Shown: positions 1 to 10,712 of the stretch, in pieces | How positions within the stretch are numbered: the first letter of the stretch is position 1 | Layout of the letters: every line of letters starts with the position of its first letter | NCBI GenBank assembly: GCA_001466705.2 | Contig: LATX02000193.1 | Coordinates: 62,001-126,000, forward strand | Direction: 5' to 3' | Length of the DNA: 64,000 nucleotides | From: Moniliophthora roreri | Taxonomy: Eukaryota > Basidiomycota > Agaricomycetes > Agaricales > Marasmiaceae | Notes under the pieces: model-generated | Databases searched by the model: none | What the model saw: only the letters and a program-made list of their open reading frames with translations | Told to the model about the DNA's origin: nothing | Made by a program: the position numbers and the translations under genes

Positions 1-1095
1 AAAGTGGCTTAGCATTGCTTCCAAGTGATGGATCTGTGTTTAGGGTAGTCTGAAACTTAATGTCAGCTGCATGATCTTGCTCAAAATAACATAATGTGTA
101 AACTTGTATATCCCACCAATAATCACTGGTCTATGTCATCAATGAACCGGACCCAATTCTTACCATCAAAGCAGTAATGTCAACACACATTCCACTCTAT
201 CTGTGAAGCAATCTTGGGATGCTTTACAACTTCTTCAATCCAATTCCATGTTGAATGGAAGTAGATGTCAAAATCATGAATCTGATTACCAAGCATTGGT
301 GAGATTTTGGTGCATTGCCACTATTAAATATTAATAGAATAAGGAACTAGCTTTCAATATAAAATGGGTATATACACCTTTGCTGATTTCTCTGCAGCCA
401 CATCCCAGATTTCTTGAAGTTTGATTTCAAAAACTCAGTTTCTTGTGCCCCATAGATGTCCGTTCCATGAGTTGAATCAGTTGGTTCATTTGCTTCTTGT
501 TCATGGCACAATCAAGTGCAAGCTCAGCAACCTTGAAGTCAAAATGAGTCAGAAATGGCTTCCATAGCTCATAGTTGATGGGTGGAAGGTTATCCCCACA
601 TTATCAATAAACAAGCCTGGATTGGCCAATTTAGAATGAGCTATAGTGTGTGTGCATATATAGAGGGCATTAGAGAATTAAACTTACTTGAATGTAAAAA
701 ATTGAAAGCTGAGGTGTCATCATTTGGTGTATAATAGGTGCCTAAAGGCTGCAGATTAGAGTACTGGTTAAGCCACAGTGGATGAAGTCTTAGTGGGCTG
801 TACCTTTGCCACTAGTTGCTGGTTGAGCATGAGAAAAAGGTTTAGGATCTGTATTAAACCATGCAGCCAGTTTGGAGAATATTGTATCAAAATAATTGCT
901 ATACTTGGATATAGGCATGCCAATTCTTGACAAACTTGAAAACCTAGATTCTGTTCCTCTTCCAACTTCTTCTGGCAACTTCACTTGTGGTTCTTGATTG
1001 GGGCTCCTGCACCATACCACTCATTACAAACTGTACATTTTACCTTAGGCTTTGGTTGACTTGGTGCCATGAGATTATAAAGAGTGGGGAAAAGA
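1..1095 (-). pseudogene. Plavaka-like DNA transposon protein remnant (N-terminal part)
   Basis: Reading the minus strand from about 1070 gives a start (MAPSQPKPKVKC), then a Cys-Cys-His-Cys cluster (KCTVCNEWYG..KNH, then SCQKKLEEE after an in-frame stop). Further on comes a stretch around 640-480 reading LWKPFLTHFDFKVAELALD, followed near 250-60 by FHSTWNWIEEVVKHP, NWVRFIDD and WWDIQ. This order (zinc-finger N-terminus, 'PW.PF.t..DFE.AEl.Ld', then 'W.w..WDIQ') is the one I know from Plavaka (CMC superfamily) transposases of mushrooms. Several stops and frame changes break it, and it runs off the window edge. The family call is by recollection of motifs, not alignment. Confidence 0.5.
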
Positions 1096-1509
1096 ACATA
1101 ATATACACCCATCAGGTATGTTGGTGATGCAAGAGCATAGCAATATGGTATGAGAAATTTAGTGGAAGATGGGGTGATATTATATAGAAACACTCAAGGT
1201 CCTTCCACACTGATTTCTAAACTGAGGCAGCTGTAGTAAGCTATTGGAGAGAATGTATGGCAAACCATTACTCACATGAACTGCTCCAGAAAATTGGACA
1301 CCACACAATCCAGATTCAACATTCAGCAAAACTAAGATGTGCTGAAATTAGAGCACATAACATACCTAAAGTCTTAGGGCATACACTCAGGTCATTGTAG
1401 ATAAAGTTTAAAAAGCTACTAATGCATTCTTGTACATGACAAGGGAAGACAAGGAGTAGTGGTACAAAAAAAGCAAGGACTGATAATTACTCACCATAAG
1501 CTGGTAATA

Positions 1510-3117
1510 TGTTGAACCTAGAAAAGACCCACTTTTATTCATTTTTACACTACCTTTGAATTGGAACACCTTATATGACACAAGAATATGGGTAATAAGG
1601 ACTAGAGTGAGCCCAGTCTGCTAGTCATTGCCTTAGAGAAGCTATAGTACCTTGGAAAGTACAAAGAGCTATATGATACGCTATACAGAGGTGTCTAAGC
1701 TGTACTTTCTGACTTATCTATGTATCAGATCCAAAACGGATCACTCTCAAAACCTGTAGGGAACCTAACTATAGCCCAATGAATGCATTGGCTAGTTAAC
1801 CAAGCTCTCAGAGTGCTATCAATGGGATTTTAATTTCTATTTTACTTTTCTATGACATCTGCAAAGTGCAACCTGCAGTCAAACAGTACAGAGGTATTTA
1901 GAGGAGACATCAAAACAAAAAGATGACATAGAACAGGAACAATCACTGAATGATCCTCCTCTGAAGTCAATATACGGATCAAAGTCAAAGCAGGTGATCT
2001 CTAAATAAAGAGTGCACCAGCGGCTAAACAATATGAGATAAACTAACTAGGTACAAAGTCATCTTGGAAAGAAGAAAATCACTTCTGAAGGACATCCACT
2101 ACCTACAGACAGCTACAACGAGACTTAGAAGAATATCTAACATATAAGAAGTCCTAAATAAGACCGAGTGTGCATTGTTGAAGGAGATAGGAACAGTAAC
2201 AGTGTGTTCTGACCTTGGAAACTTTGGCATCTAGGCTTCTGCCAATGTGCAGATACTAGAAAGAGAAATGCTGTAAAGAGACGGAACAGATACAGCCATC
2301 GGCTTGTAGACACCTGACTTAGAAAAGAGAAAATACAAATTATAGAGTCCAGAACACCTGGAGACGTAGATACCCACATGGATATGGTTGGATACCCTAG
2401 TGGCCAGACTCCATGACATCCGAATATTCCCTCTTTTAGTATCTCAGTCACTCATTTATCATTTTCTGAATTATCAGACATTATTTATATTTTTCTGTAG
2501 ATATATTCCTTGGACCATATATAAGGACTGCTAGATATTCATAGATATTCAAGTAACTCTGCCCCCTCTGATTGTGAAATACATGAAGAGTTTTTTTGGT
2601 GTATAAATTTGTGTGCTATTCCAGTTTTGCTTCCTCACTTCAGGCCCTGGAGATTGGTCCTGAGTGACTCCAGAGAGATAGAATCTGATAACAAACTTGC
2701 GTCATAAGAGACTAAGAAGAACATCTTAAGTGCATTGTAGCACTTTTTTAAGAGACACTTTATACCTAGAAGGAGTCTTGGGCACTTGAAGTGTGGCCTG
2801 TGTTGGGTATCAGGTTGTGACACACTTAGAGTCTTAGCAAGGGGTGTGCCTGTGCTGAGCTCTTTGTAGAAATTGGTCTAGAACCTTTTCCAGTACACTG
2901 TGTGCTGTAGTTGTCTTAAGAAAGTCTTGAACTCTGTAGGGTCAGGCTATATCAGCTATTGAGTCTTTGTATGGGACTGTAGCTCTTGTGTTTGTGCTTT
3001 TTGCACCGTGTTCTTTGTGTTTTGTGTGTGTTTTTGTGATATAAACTCTTTTAAAACCAGAGTTAGACTTTTGGAGGTTATCTTTTGGGTAGTTTTCCAC
3101 TAGTCTTATCTTAGACA
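1510..3117 (-). repeat. LTR-like 1.6 kb repeat, copy 1 (inverted)
   Basis: In minus orientation it starts TGTCTAAGATAAGACTA and ends CTTTTCTAGGTTCAACA, so it has the TG...CA ends of an LTR and is 1608 bp long. Copies 2 (3620) and 3 (4970) lie in plus orientation. All three are preceded by TAATT just outside the TG end. No 5 bp target duplication matches at the other end. The short open frames inside occur in all copies and look non-coding. It is probably a solo LTR of a family whose internal region I cannot identify. Confidence 0.65.
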
Positions 3118-3619
3118 AATTACAGGTCCCACTAGGACCAAATCATAAGCACAGATATGAGCCAGAATTGAAATCTCTGACAATTTGTCAGGATACACAC
3201 CACCAAAGATCCCAAAATCTGCCAAGGTTTCAGCAAGCATCTGAAATAAGCTGGAAAAACACATACTGTTACGATCTAGGATGAGATTCAATTCCTCAGC
3301 ACTGTTTTGAGAGCTAGGAAAAGGCACCTTACATTGGTCAACTTACATTGTCAAGATGTATATTGCATCACACAAAATGACAATGTGTATATTCAAGCGT
3401 AAAGTAATAGTAGTTGTAATCTAAGATAATCTAGCTATGTAATAACTGACAGTGACAACAACAACAACTAGAGGAAAGAAGGAAATAGTGGTGGTATGAA
3501 GAAAAGAGAGAAAAGGCAGAGTTTGAAAAGGGTTGAGCTATATAAGCAAATGATTGGGAGGATCTTCATGCACATGAGGACACTAAAACACCTTATCAGA
3601 CTGAAGGATCTCAGTAATT
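3118..3619. other. Spacer between inverted repeat copies
   Basis: About 500 bp of AT-rich sequence separate repeat copies 1 and 2. A 73-codon minus-strand frame (3106-3327) and a 76-codon plus-strand frame crossing into the repeat show no recognisable motif. I see no supported gene. Confidence 0.4.
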
Positions 3620-3836
3620 TGTCTAAGATAAGACTAATGGAAAACTACCCAAAAGATAACCTCCAAAAGTCTAACTCAGGTTGTTGTGCAAGTGTGGATC
3701 GACATAATCAGAGTTACTGCACTTAGAATGCCAACAAAACTCTTAGCTAGGTTGATTCTCTCTTATTGAAGCAATCTACTTCAAAGTGTTTACCTCCAGA
3801 AGAGTATAGATGGGTTTTAAAAGGGTTTATATCCAA

Positions 3837-3874
<38 letters not shown>

Positions 3875-4806
3875 GGGGCAGAGTTACTTGAGTATGTATG
3901 AATATCTAGCTGTCCTTATATACAGTCCATGGAATATATCTACAGAAGAAATACAAATAATGTCCAATAATTCAGGAAATGATAAATGAGTGACTGAGAT
4001 ACTAAAAGAGAAAATATTCAGGTGTCATGGAGCCTGGCCACTAGAGTATCTGACCATATCCATGTGGGTATCTACATTTCCAGTTGTTCTGGACTCTATA
4101 ATTTGTATTTTCTCTTTTCTATGTCAGGTATCTATGAGCAGATGGCTGTAGCTGTCCCATTTCTTTACAGCATTTCCCTTTCTAGTGTCCGCACATTGGC
4201 AGAGGTCTAGATGCCAAAGCTTCCAAGGTCGGAACACACTGTTACTGTTCCTATCTCCTTCAACAGATTTCCTTCCTTCTGAGAGGACTTTGTACCTAGT
4301 TAGTTTATCTCATATTCTTTAGCCACTGGTGAACTCTTTATTAAAAGATTGCCCACTTTGACTTTGATCTATATATTGACTTTGGAGGAGGATTGTTCTG
4401 TGATCATTCCTGTTCTATGTCGTCTTTCTGTTTTGATGTCTCCTCTAAGTACCTCTGTACTGTTTGACTGCATGTTGCACTTTGCAGATGTCATAGAAAG
4501 GTAGAATAGAAATTAAAATCCCATTGATAGCACTTTGAGAGCTTGGTTGACTAGCCAATGCATTCATTGGGCCATAGTTAGGTTCTCTACAGGTTTCAGA
4601 AGTGATCCACTTTGGATCTGATACATATATAAGTCAGAAAGTACAGCTTAGACACCTCTGTATACCATATCATATAGCTCTTCATACTTTCCAAGGTACC
4701 ATAGCTTCTCTAAGGCAATGACTAGCAGACTAGGCTCACTCTAGTCCTTATTACCCATTATCTTGTGTCATATTAAAGTGTTCCAATTCAAAAGTAGTGT
4801 AAAATG
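3620..4806 (+). repeat. LTR-like repeat, copy 2 (internally deleted)
   Basis: Starts with the same TGTCTAAGATAAGACTA end as the other copies and is collinear with copy 3. About 450 bp (equivalent to 5190-5645 of copy 3) are missing; at the deletion point lies a perfect (AC)16 run. The copy ends at the N at 4807. Confidence 0.65.
3839..3870. repeat. (AC)16 microsatellite
   Basis: Sixteen uninterrupted AC units. Copy 3 has only a short imperfect ACACAC tract at the matching place (about 5190), so the tract appears to have expanded in copy 2, possibly together with the adjacent 450 bp deletion. Confidence 0.95.
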
Positions 4807-4807
4807 N

Positions 4808-4968
4808 CTGGACATTTCATTTTTAGTGGCATATTCCATCCATTCTAGTGCTTTCTGAATTTTCACCCAATCATTGGTAATATTGGCTGTCTCAAAAACT
4901 GCATCTAAATCATCTAGCCATGGAACTAACTGTTCTGGTTCTTCATGCTTCCATGAGGGAGTGGTAAT
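4808..4968 (-). pseudogene. Retrotransposon gag-like fragment
   Basis: Minus-strand translation is open across the fragment and includes EQLVPWLDDLDAVFETANI and KIQKALEWMEYATKNE. Acidic/aromatic pairing followed by 'A..Y..Y.T..E' resembles the N-terminal part of basidiomycete Gag proteins. The fragment is cut on one side by the N at 4807 and on the other by LTR-like copy 3. Confidence 0.4.
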
Positions 4969-4969
4969 T

Positions 4970-6599
4970 TGTCTAAGATAAGACTAGTGGAAAACTACCC
5001 AAAAGATAACCTCCAAAAGTCTAACTCAGGTTGTTGTGCAAGTGTGGATCAATGTGATCAGAGTTACTGCACTTAGAATGCCAACAAAACTCTTAGCTAG
5101 GTTGATTCTCTCTTATTGAAGCAATCTACTTCAAAGTGTTCACCTCCAGAGGAGTATATATGGTTTTAAAATGGTTTATATCACAAACACACACACAAAA
5201 CACAAAGAACATGGTGCACAAGGCACAAACACAAGAGCTACAGTCCTGTACAATAGCCGATATAGTCTGACCCTATGGAGTTCAAGACTTCTTTAAGACA
5301 ACTACAGCACACAGTGTACTGGAAAAGGTCCTAGACCAATTTCTACAAAGAGTTCAGTGCAGGCACACCCCTTGCTAAGACTCTAAGTGTGTCACAACCT
5401 GATACCCAACACAGGCCACACTCCAAAAGCCACCAGAACTTTTGGTGTAAAGTTATCTCTTAGAAAAGTGCAAAGTGCACTAAAGATATTACTCTTTGTC
5501 TCTTACGACACAAGTTCGTTATCAGATTTCTATCTCTCTGGAGTCACTCAGGACCAATCTCCAGGGCCTGAAGTGAGGAAGCAAAACTGGAATGGCATAC
5601 ACAATTATACACCAAACAAACTCATCATGTATTCACAATCAGAGGGGGCAGAGTTACTTGAGTATATACGAATATCTCACTGTCCTTATATACAGTCCAT
5701 GGAATATATCTACAGAAAATTATAAATAATGTCTGATAATTCAAGAAATGATAAATGAGTGACTGAGATACTAAAAGAGAATATTCAGATGTCATGGAGT
5801 CTGGCCACTAGAGTATCCAACCATATCTGTGTGGGTATCTATGTTTCCAGGTGTTCTGAACTCTACAATTTGTATTTTCTCTTTTCTAAGTCAGGTATCT
5901 ATGAGCAGATGGCTGTATCTGTCCCGTTTCTTTACAGCATTTCCCTTTCTAGTATCTGCACATTGGCAGAGGTCTAGATGCCAAAGCTTCCAATGTCAGA
6001 ACATGCTGTTACTGTTTCTATCTCCTTTGACAATGCATGCTTGGTCTTATTTAGGGCTTCTTATGTGTTAGATATTCTTTTTATGTCTTGTTGTATCTGT
6101 CTGCAGGTAGTGGATGTCCTTCAGAAGTGATTTCCTTCTTTCTGAGAGGACTTTGTATCCTGTTAGTTTATCTCGTATTGTTTATCCACTAGTGAACTCT
6201 TTATTAAGAGATTGCCTGCTTTGACTTTAATTCATATATTGAATTTGGAGGAGGATTGTTCTGTGATCATTCCTGTTCTAAGTTGTCTTTCTGTTTTGAT
6301 GTCTCCTCTAAGTACCTCTGTACTGTTTGACTGCATGTTGCACCTTGCAGATGTCATAGAAAGGTAAAATAGAAATTAAAATCCCATTGATAGCACTTCA
6401 AGAGCTTGGTTAACTAGCCAATGCATTCATTAGGCCATAGTTAGGTTCCCTACAGGTTTCAGGAGTGATCCACTTTGGATCTGATACATAGATAAGTCAG
6501 AAAGTACAGCTTAGACACCTCTGTATAGCATATCATATAGCTCTTTGTACTTTCCAAGGTACTATAGCTCTTCTAAGGCAATGACTAGCAGACTGGGCT
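4970..6599 (+). repeat. LTR-like 1.6 kb repeat, copy 3
   Basis: Nearly full-length copy matching the inverted copy 1 (1510-3117), so the pair forms a 1.6 kb inverted repeat with a 1.85 kb spacer. It begins TGTCTAAGATAAG and stops at the N at 6600 just before the conserved terminal part. Its TG end directly abuts the gag-like fragment. Confidence 0.65.
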
Positions 6600-6699
6600 N
6601 CATCAAGGGACTCAATGTGAGCAGGTAAGCGATTTCCTCCACTTTATCTAGTACAGTAGTCTAGTAAGCTGTTCAAATGAATCTTTTTGAACATTATAA

Positions 6700-8567
6700 A
6701 ACACTAAGAGCGAGAGAAACAAAAAAGAACGGCAGAATGAGCTGGGAAAGAGAAAAAAAAAACATGGGGAGGTTCTGCTTGTTCAAAGTCGTGTTTCTAG
6801 CTCACTGTCCTCAACATTGTACATGATAGCTGACCCGTTTTACCTCTGTAGGCTCGCTTGAAGGACCTCTTGACTGAGGCACCCAATTTCAGATATTTTT
6901 CTGCCCATTCCTAAGCCCGATTCAGCACTATGGTTTCGCTGGTTCAGCCTGATGTTCATGATGGTAGTTTTGGCTGGATGATGTCCGATCTTTATGCCCA
7001 TGAGCCATTTGTTGGGCACCACTGGTTTGTCTACAATGCGCGTAAATGAATTACTTGATATTGTGCTGGAGGATTCGTCGAAGAATTGGTACACTCCAGC
7101 TGGATTCTTGTTCAGCTATTTGATTAGGCTGATCATCAATTTTTCGTCTAGCCTCATTCGTCAAGATGTAGTGGCTGAAGTGCTTGTGAATTCTCTGACT
7201 GTCGTTTCGAAGGTTTACCAGTTTCTTCGGATGTTTCTTGGTGACTGGTGTGTGCCTTCATTTCACAAATATTTCTACTTATTATTCACATGACTGGTCA
7301 TTTCACAATTAGTGTGACTTCACGCTTTGCTTGGGTGATCCTGCTCTCAAGTTATTAAAAATGCAGGTTCCTTTGTCTCAAAACACGATGTCTTTGTCTG
7401 AGCCATTCATGGATCCACACACATATGGCATTCTATACATGCCCATCATTTCACGTACACGCTGGAGGCTCATTTTAAGCAATCAAAGACTCAAAGACTC
7501 AAAGAAGGCAGACTTTTAAGAGGTTCGCTATTGATGAGACATTCATGCAATGGCACCAACTCCTCCTCCTCCTCTGGCTGCTCCACCACCAGCACTGTCT
7601 CGACAGCCTCCTCACCAGCCGCCCTCTCAATCAAGCACCCAGGCACATGGTGAAGTCATAACAGAGTTGAAGCAATTTCTGGCAGGTGGTGGATTCAGAG
7701 ATGATAAACCCAGAGGACCAAGGGTTCAATTGAAAACTGGGGAAAAGTATGGAAGACTGGGTATGTTCAACATCTCATTCAAAAGTAAAGCACTCACTGA
7801 TTGAACGATTTCAAGGTACCATGGAATTCTTTCATGCAGAAAGAGATCCGCGTACCCTCCGTACTCACAGGCTCCAGCATCGTTCCGTTGACAATGAGTC
7901 AGATGAAGGACATGGCCCTGTTCAACTCAGCCCTGTGAATCCTAGGAGTAGTGAGTATTTGGTCATTGCATGTTTTTGTCAGTATTTTTTTTGCTTACAG
8001 TCTTCTTTTCCAGTTGCACGTCTTCAAAATCGGATCATGGAAGATAAAAGGCAAGTGACAGAAGCTGCCGTGGATACTGGGGCTACCTCTACCTCTGGCA
8101 GAGCTACCAGTAGTAGCGCAGATGCCGCTGTCAATATCACCCCCAGTAACAAACAACCCGACATCAGAACAGCTGCTCCACCACCTGCTCCCGCTACTCC
8201 GTTACAGCAGGTGAGTTCTACTATGGAAGAGCTGCAGGACGTGCCCACAGGAAAGAGAATGTGAGCTGGAGGCAAGAAGAAACCTGTTGGCAAAGGAAGA
8301 GCAGTAAAAAACAGCGTTACAGGTATGATTCTCATTCTAGATGCCACTGAACACTGGTTAATCAATCCTTTAGGGAAGAAGACAGATGCTTTCTTTCAGT
8401 GAGAACACGATTTCTCTGAGAGGTGGAAAGATAATGCCAAATCTCAGAGGCGTAAACGTTGGCCCTGAAATCCTTTCATTGATGATAAGGCAGGTGTTGA
8501 CAAGTATGGCGATGATGGCGACGATGAAGAGGAGGAGGAGGAGGAGGAAGAGGAAGATTTGGATATA
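6700..8567 (+). pseudogene. Decayed gene of unknown function with acidic tract, split by a Gypsy insertion
   Basis: No single frame covers this stretch, but several pieces look like former exons. They are a 39-codon frame at 6931 (MVSLVQPDVHDGSFGWMMSD...), a 99-codon frame at 6994, a proline-rich start at 7550 (MAPTPPPPLAAPPPALS), a frame at 8038 rich in Ala/Thr/Ser, and a final piece FSERWKDNAKSQRRKRWP, stop, NPFIDDKAGVDKYGDDGDD followed by about ten Glu and DLDI. That frame runs into the Gypsy LTR at 8568. After the element (16208) the sequence can be read NKKVTEAGLGKE, so the gene may continue there. 'NPFID.EA.V' plus an acidic run recalls Spt5-like N-termini, but this is a weak resemblance. 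Confidence 0.4.
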
Positions 8568-9184
8568 CATTACTTGCACAGCAACGACAACAACTCAACA
8601 ACCACTATGACGTGGCGGCGCTAAGTTGACAAAAGGAGCAAGTTCGAGTTCGAGTTCTCTAGTTTTCGCTAGAGTTCTGAGGGTTCAGTCGATGTAAGCA
8701 AGAGTTCCAAAGGATTAACTAGGTCAAGCTGAAGTAGCTTAGACCTGTAAACTACCTACTTATACAATGATTGTAGCTACTACTTTGCATACAAACTGCA
8801 AGGTTGACATTGTTTGTTTAGTAAATAGAGTGTACCTTTGACGACATAGTAAATAGGAACATGACATCAGAAGTGATGTCGAGGAAGTAAAAATAAATAT
8901 AATGATACAATAAGCGATGTCAGAAATGACATCACATTATAAATAGAAAGGGAAAGAAACGAATAGAATAATGATATTATACTGATGTCATGTATGACAT
9001 AGTGATGACATCTTAAATAGAGAGGAAGGCATGAAGTCGGAAAAGGGGACTAGGAAGGTGGATATGTCCAGATGTTAATGAGAAGCATAGGTAAAGAAAG
9101 AAAACTAGCACTCAGAGGTGCTAAAGTGTCAAAGCAAGAAATAAGAGAAGGAAAAAGATTGTCTGTTCATGAACGACTGTAACA
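8568..9184 (-). repeat. 3' LTR of Gypsy element 1
   Basis: 617 bp. The right end is TGTAACA. The left end reads CATTAC where the other LTR has TGTTAC, so the terminal two bases are altered. By hand comparison it differs from the 5' LTR at about 44 positions, mostly transitions, but the last roughly 190 bp (8995-9184) are identical. Confidence 0.9.
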
Positions 9185-9379
9185 TTACCCCCGTCTTACC
9201 TTCGAACTTACACGTTCGAAACTATTGGTTGCCCTCCTACGAGCCATTCCCCTTGCCACTGTGGCTCTCTCGGTTTCCTTCTCTCTGTCTCTCGATCTAT
9301 TCTCCTAAATATCCTTGGCCCTTCTGGAGAACCCATGTCGACGACTATCCCGTCTCCTAATGGTGGATCTTGAGGGTGC

Positions 9380-10537
9380 TCATTGCTCTCCATTTCCATA
9401 GTCGGTGTCGTCCCATGTGGTATCATGTCTCCAATCGTCGTCAAGAGTCGATGTACCGCCGGTATCGTTTCGTCCTGCAGTTCTCATAGACCTTCTTCTG
9501 TCCCTACAATATCCAGGGAGATGGCCAGCTTTATGAGTGTTGCAAACTGGGCAGACATAGTCCACACAGTCGACGGCGCAGTGCTCTCCCAGTTTGCACA
9601 CAGGACACTCAACTCTTGGTGAACCTCGTCGAGTAGCGCCGTAGTATGCGTTATAGGACCGTTTGATGTCGAGTCTATTTGTGAAGCCCTGTTGTCCAGC
9701 TCCGCGTCCTCGTCGTCCCACAACGACGCGATAGGGGCGTTGGGTATCTGGGTTGATGGGGATAATGGGGGTGGGGAGGAGTATGGGGTTCAGGAGTTCT
9801 GGAGAAAGTCTCGCCGTCTTGAAGATTCTTCTGGAGGGTTCAGTTGAACTGGCAGAGGCGGCGGGGAGTTCATGGCTGGGAGACATTGTGGGTGGGGTAG
9901 TTGGAGGGGAGACATCGGGGAATTTTCTGGCTCTTCCGCTGGCGTTTGAGACATCGGACTCGTCGCTTCTGGAATCATCAACAACGGGGAATGGATCGGA
10001 GTAGAGAAGGGTTCGCTGGTCGGGAGGTAGACTGCTGACGCCTGCCACGGGAGTCAGGCTTCTTCTGCTGGTAGACGCATCCATGTGTCTGGTTGAGTGG
10101 GTTGGGGAGATAGGAGAAGAGGGGATTGGGGTCTGAACCGCTCCAATACATCGCTGTCTAAGCTGGAGGAGGTACTGGCCCTTGGTGACCTCAGTTGCTC
10201 GTTTGAGGCCTCTTCAATGGGCGATAACCTTCCTGAGGAAGGCTGGGCCGTTGGGGCTGACGTCCTCGTCCGTAGCGAAGTGATCTCTGTCGGAATCTGT
10301 GTCTGGGAGGAGTATATGAAGTGGTAAGTTCGCAACATTGAGAGTGGGACATGGTACCGCTATCGCTCCGGTCACCATGAAGGTCTCGTCATCTGAGATG
10401 TGTTGGGCTAGTATGCCCATGTGTCGGTCTAGTCTTGTAATGTTTTCTTGTAGTTGTCGTCGTTGCCCCCGCAAGAAGAGAAGGCAACCATAGAAAGCAC
10501 GGTTCCTTTCGCTGCTGTTTTCGATGGCTGTAGTCAT
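9380..10537 (-). CDS. Extra ORF of Gypsy element 1 with tandem zinc knuckles (broken)
   Basis: Lies between the integrase end (10713) and the 3' LTR. The first part (10537-10214) starts MTTAIENSSERNRAFYGC and looks coiled (RGQRRQLQENITRLDRH). The middle (about 10240-10080) is open only in another frame and is Ser/Pro-rich. The last part (10084-9380) returns to the first frame and ends in two Cys clusters: CPVCKLGEHCAVDC (C-x2-C-x4-H-x4-C) and CPVCNTHKAGHLPGYC (C-x2-C-x6-H-x4-C), then a basic Arg-rich stretch. One frameshift and a compensating one would account for the pieces. Role unknown; a nucleic-acid-binding accessory protein is an inference from the knuckles. Confidence 0.6.
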
Positions 10538-10712
10538 TTCTTTGTCGTAGTGTTCGCTGTTTAATAGATACAGCAGTTCAAATGTCGACAGATGAAAGGG
10601 TTCGGTGTGGACAGCGTCGTCTGGAAAGACCTGAGTCGGGGGATTGAACAGGAGAAGGCCAGTTCAGACAGAAGGGTTCGTGTAGGAGGACATGTTTCGA
10701 GTGGAATAAAGA

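Noticed and set aside
2137..2451. 104-codon minus frame whose product recurs at 5829-6071
   Set aside because: The similarity is due to the LTR-like repeats; the product is low-information hydrophobic sequence and broken in copy 2.
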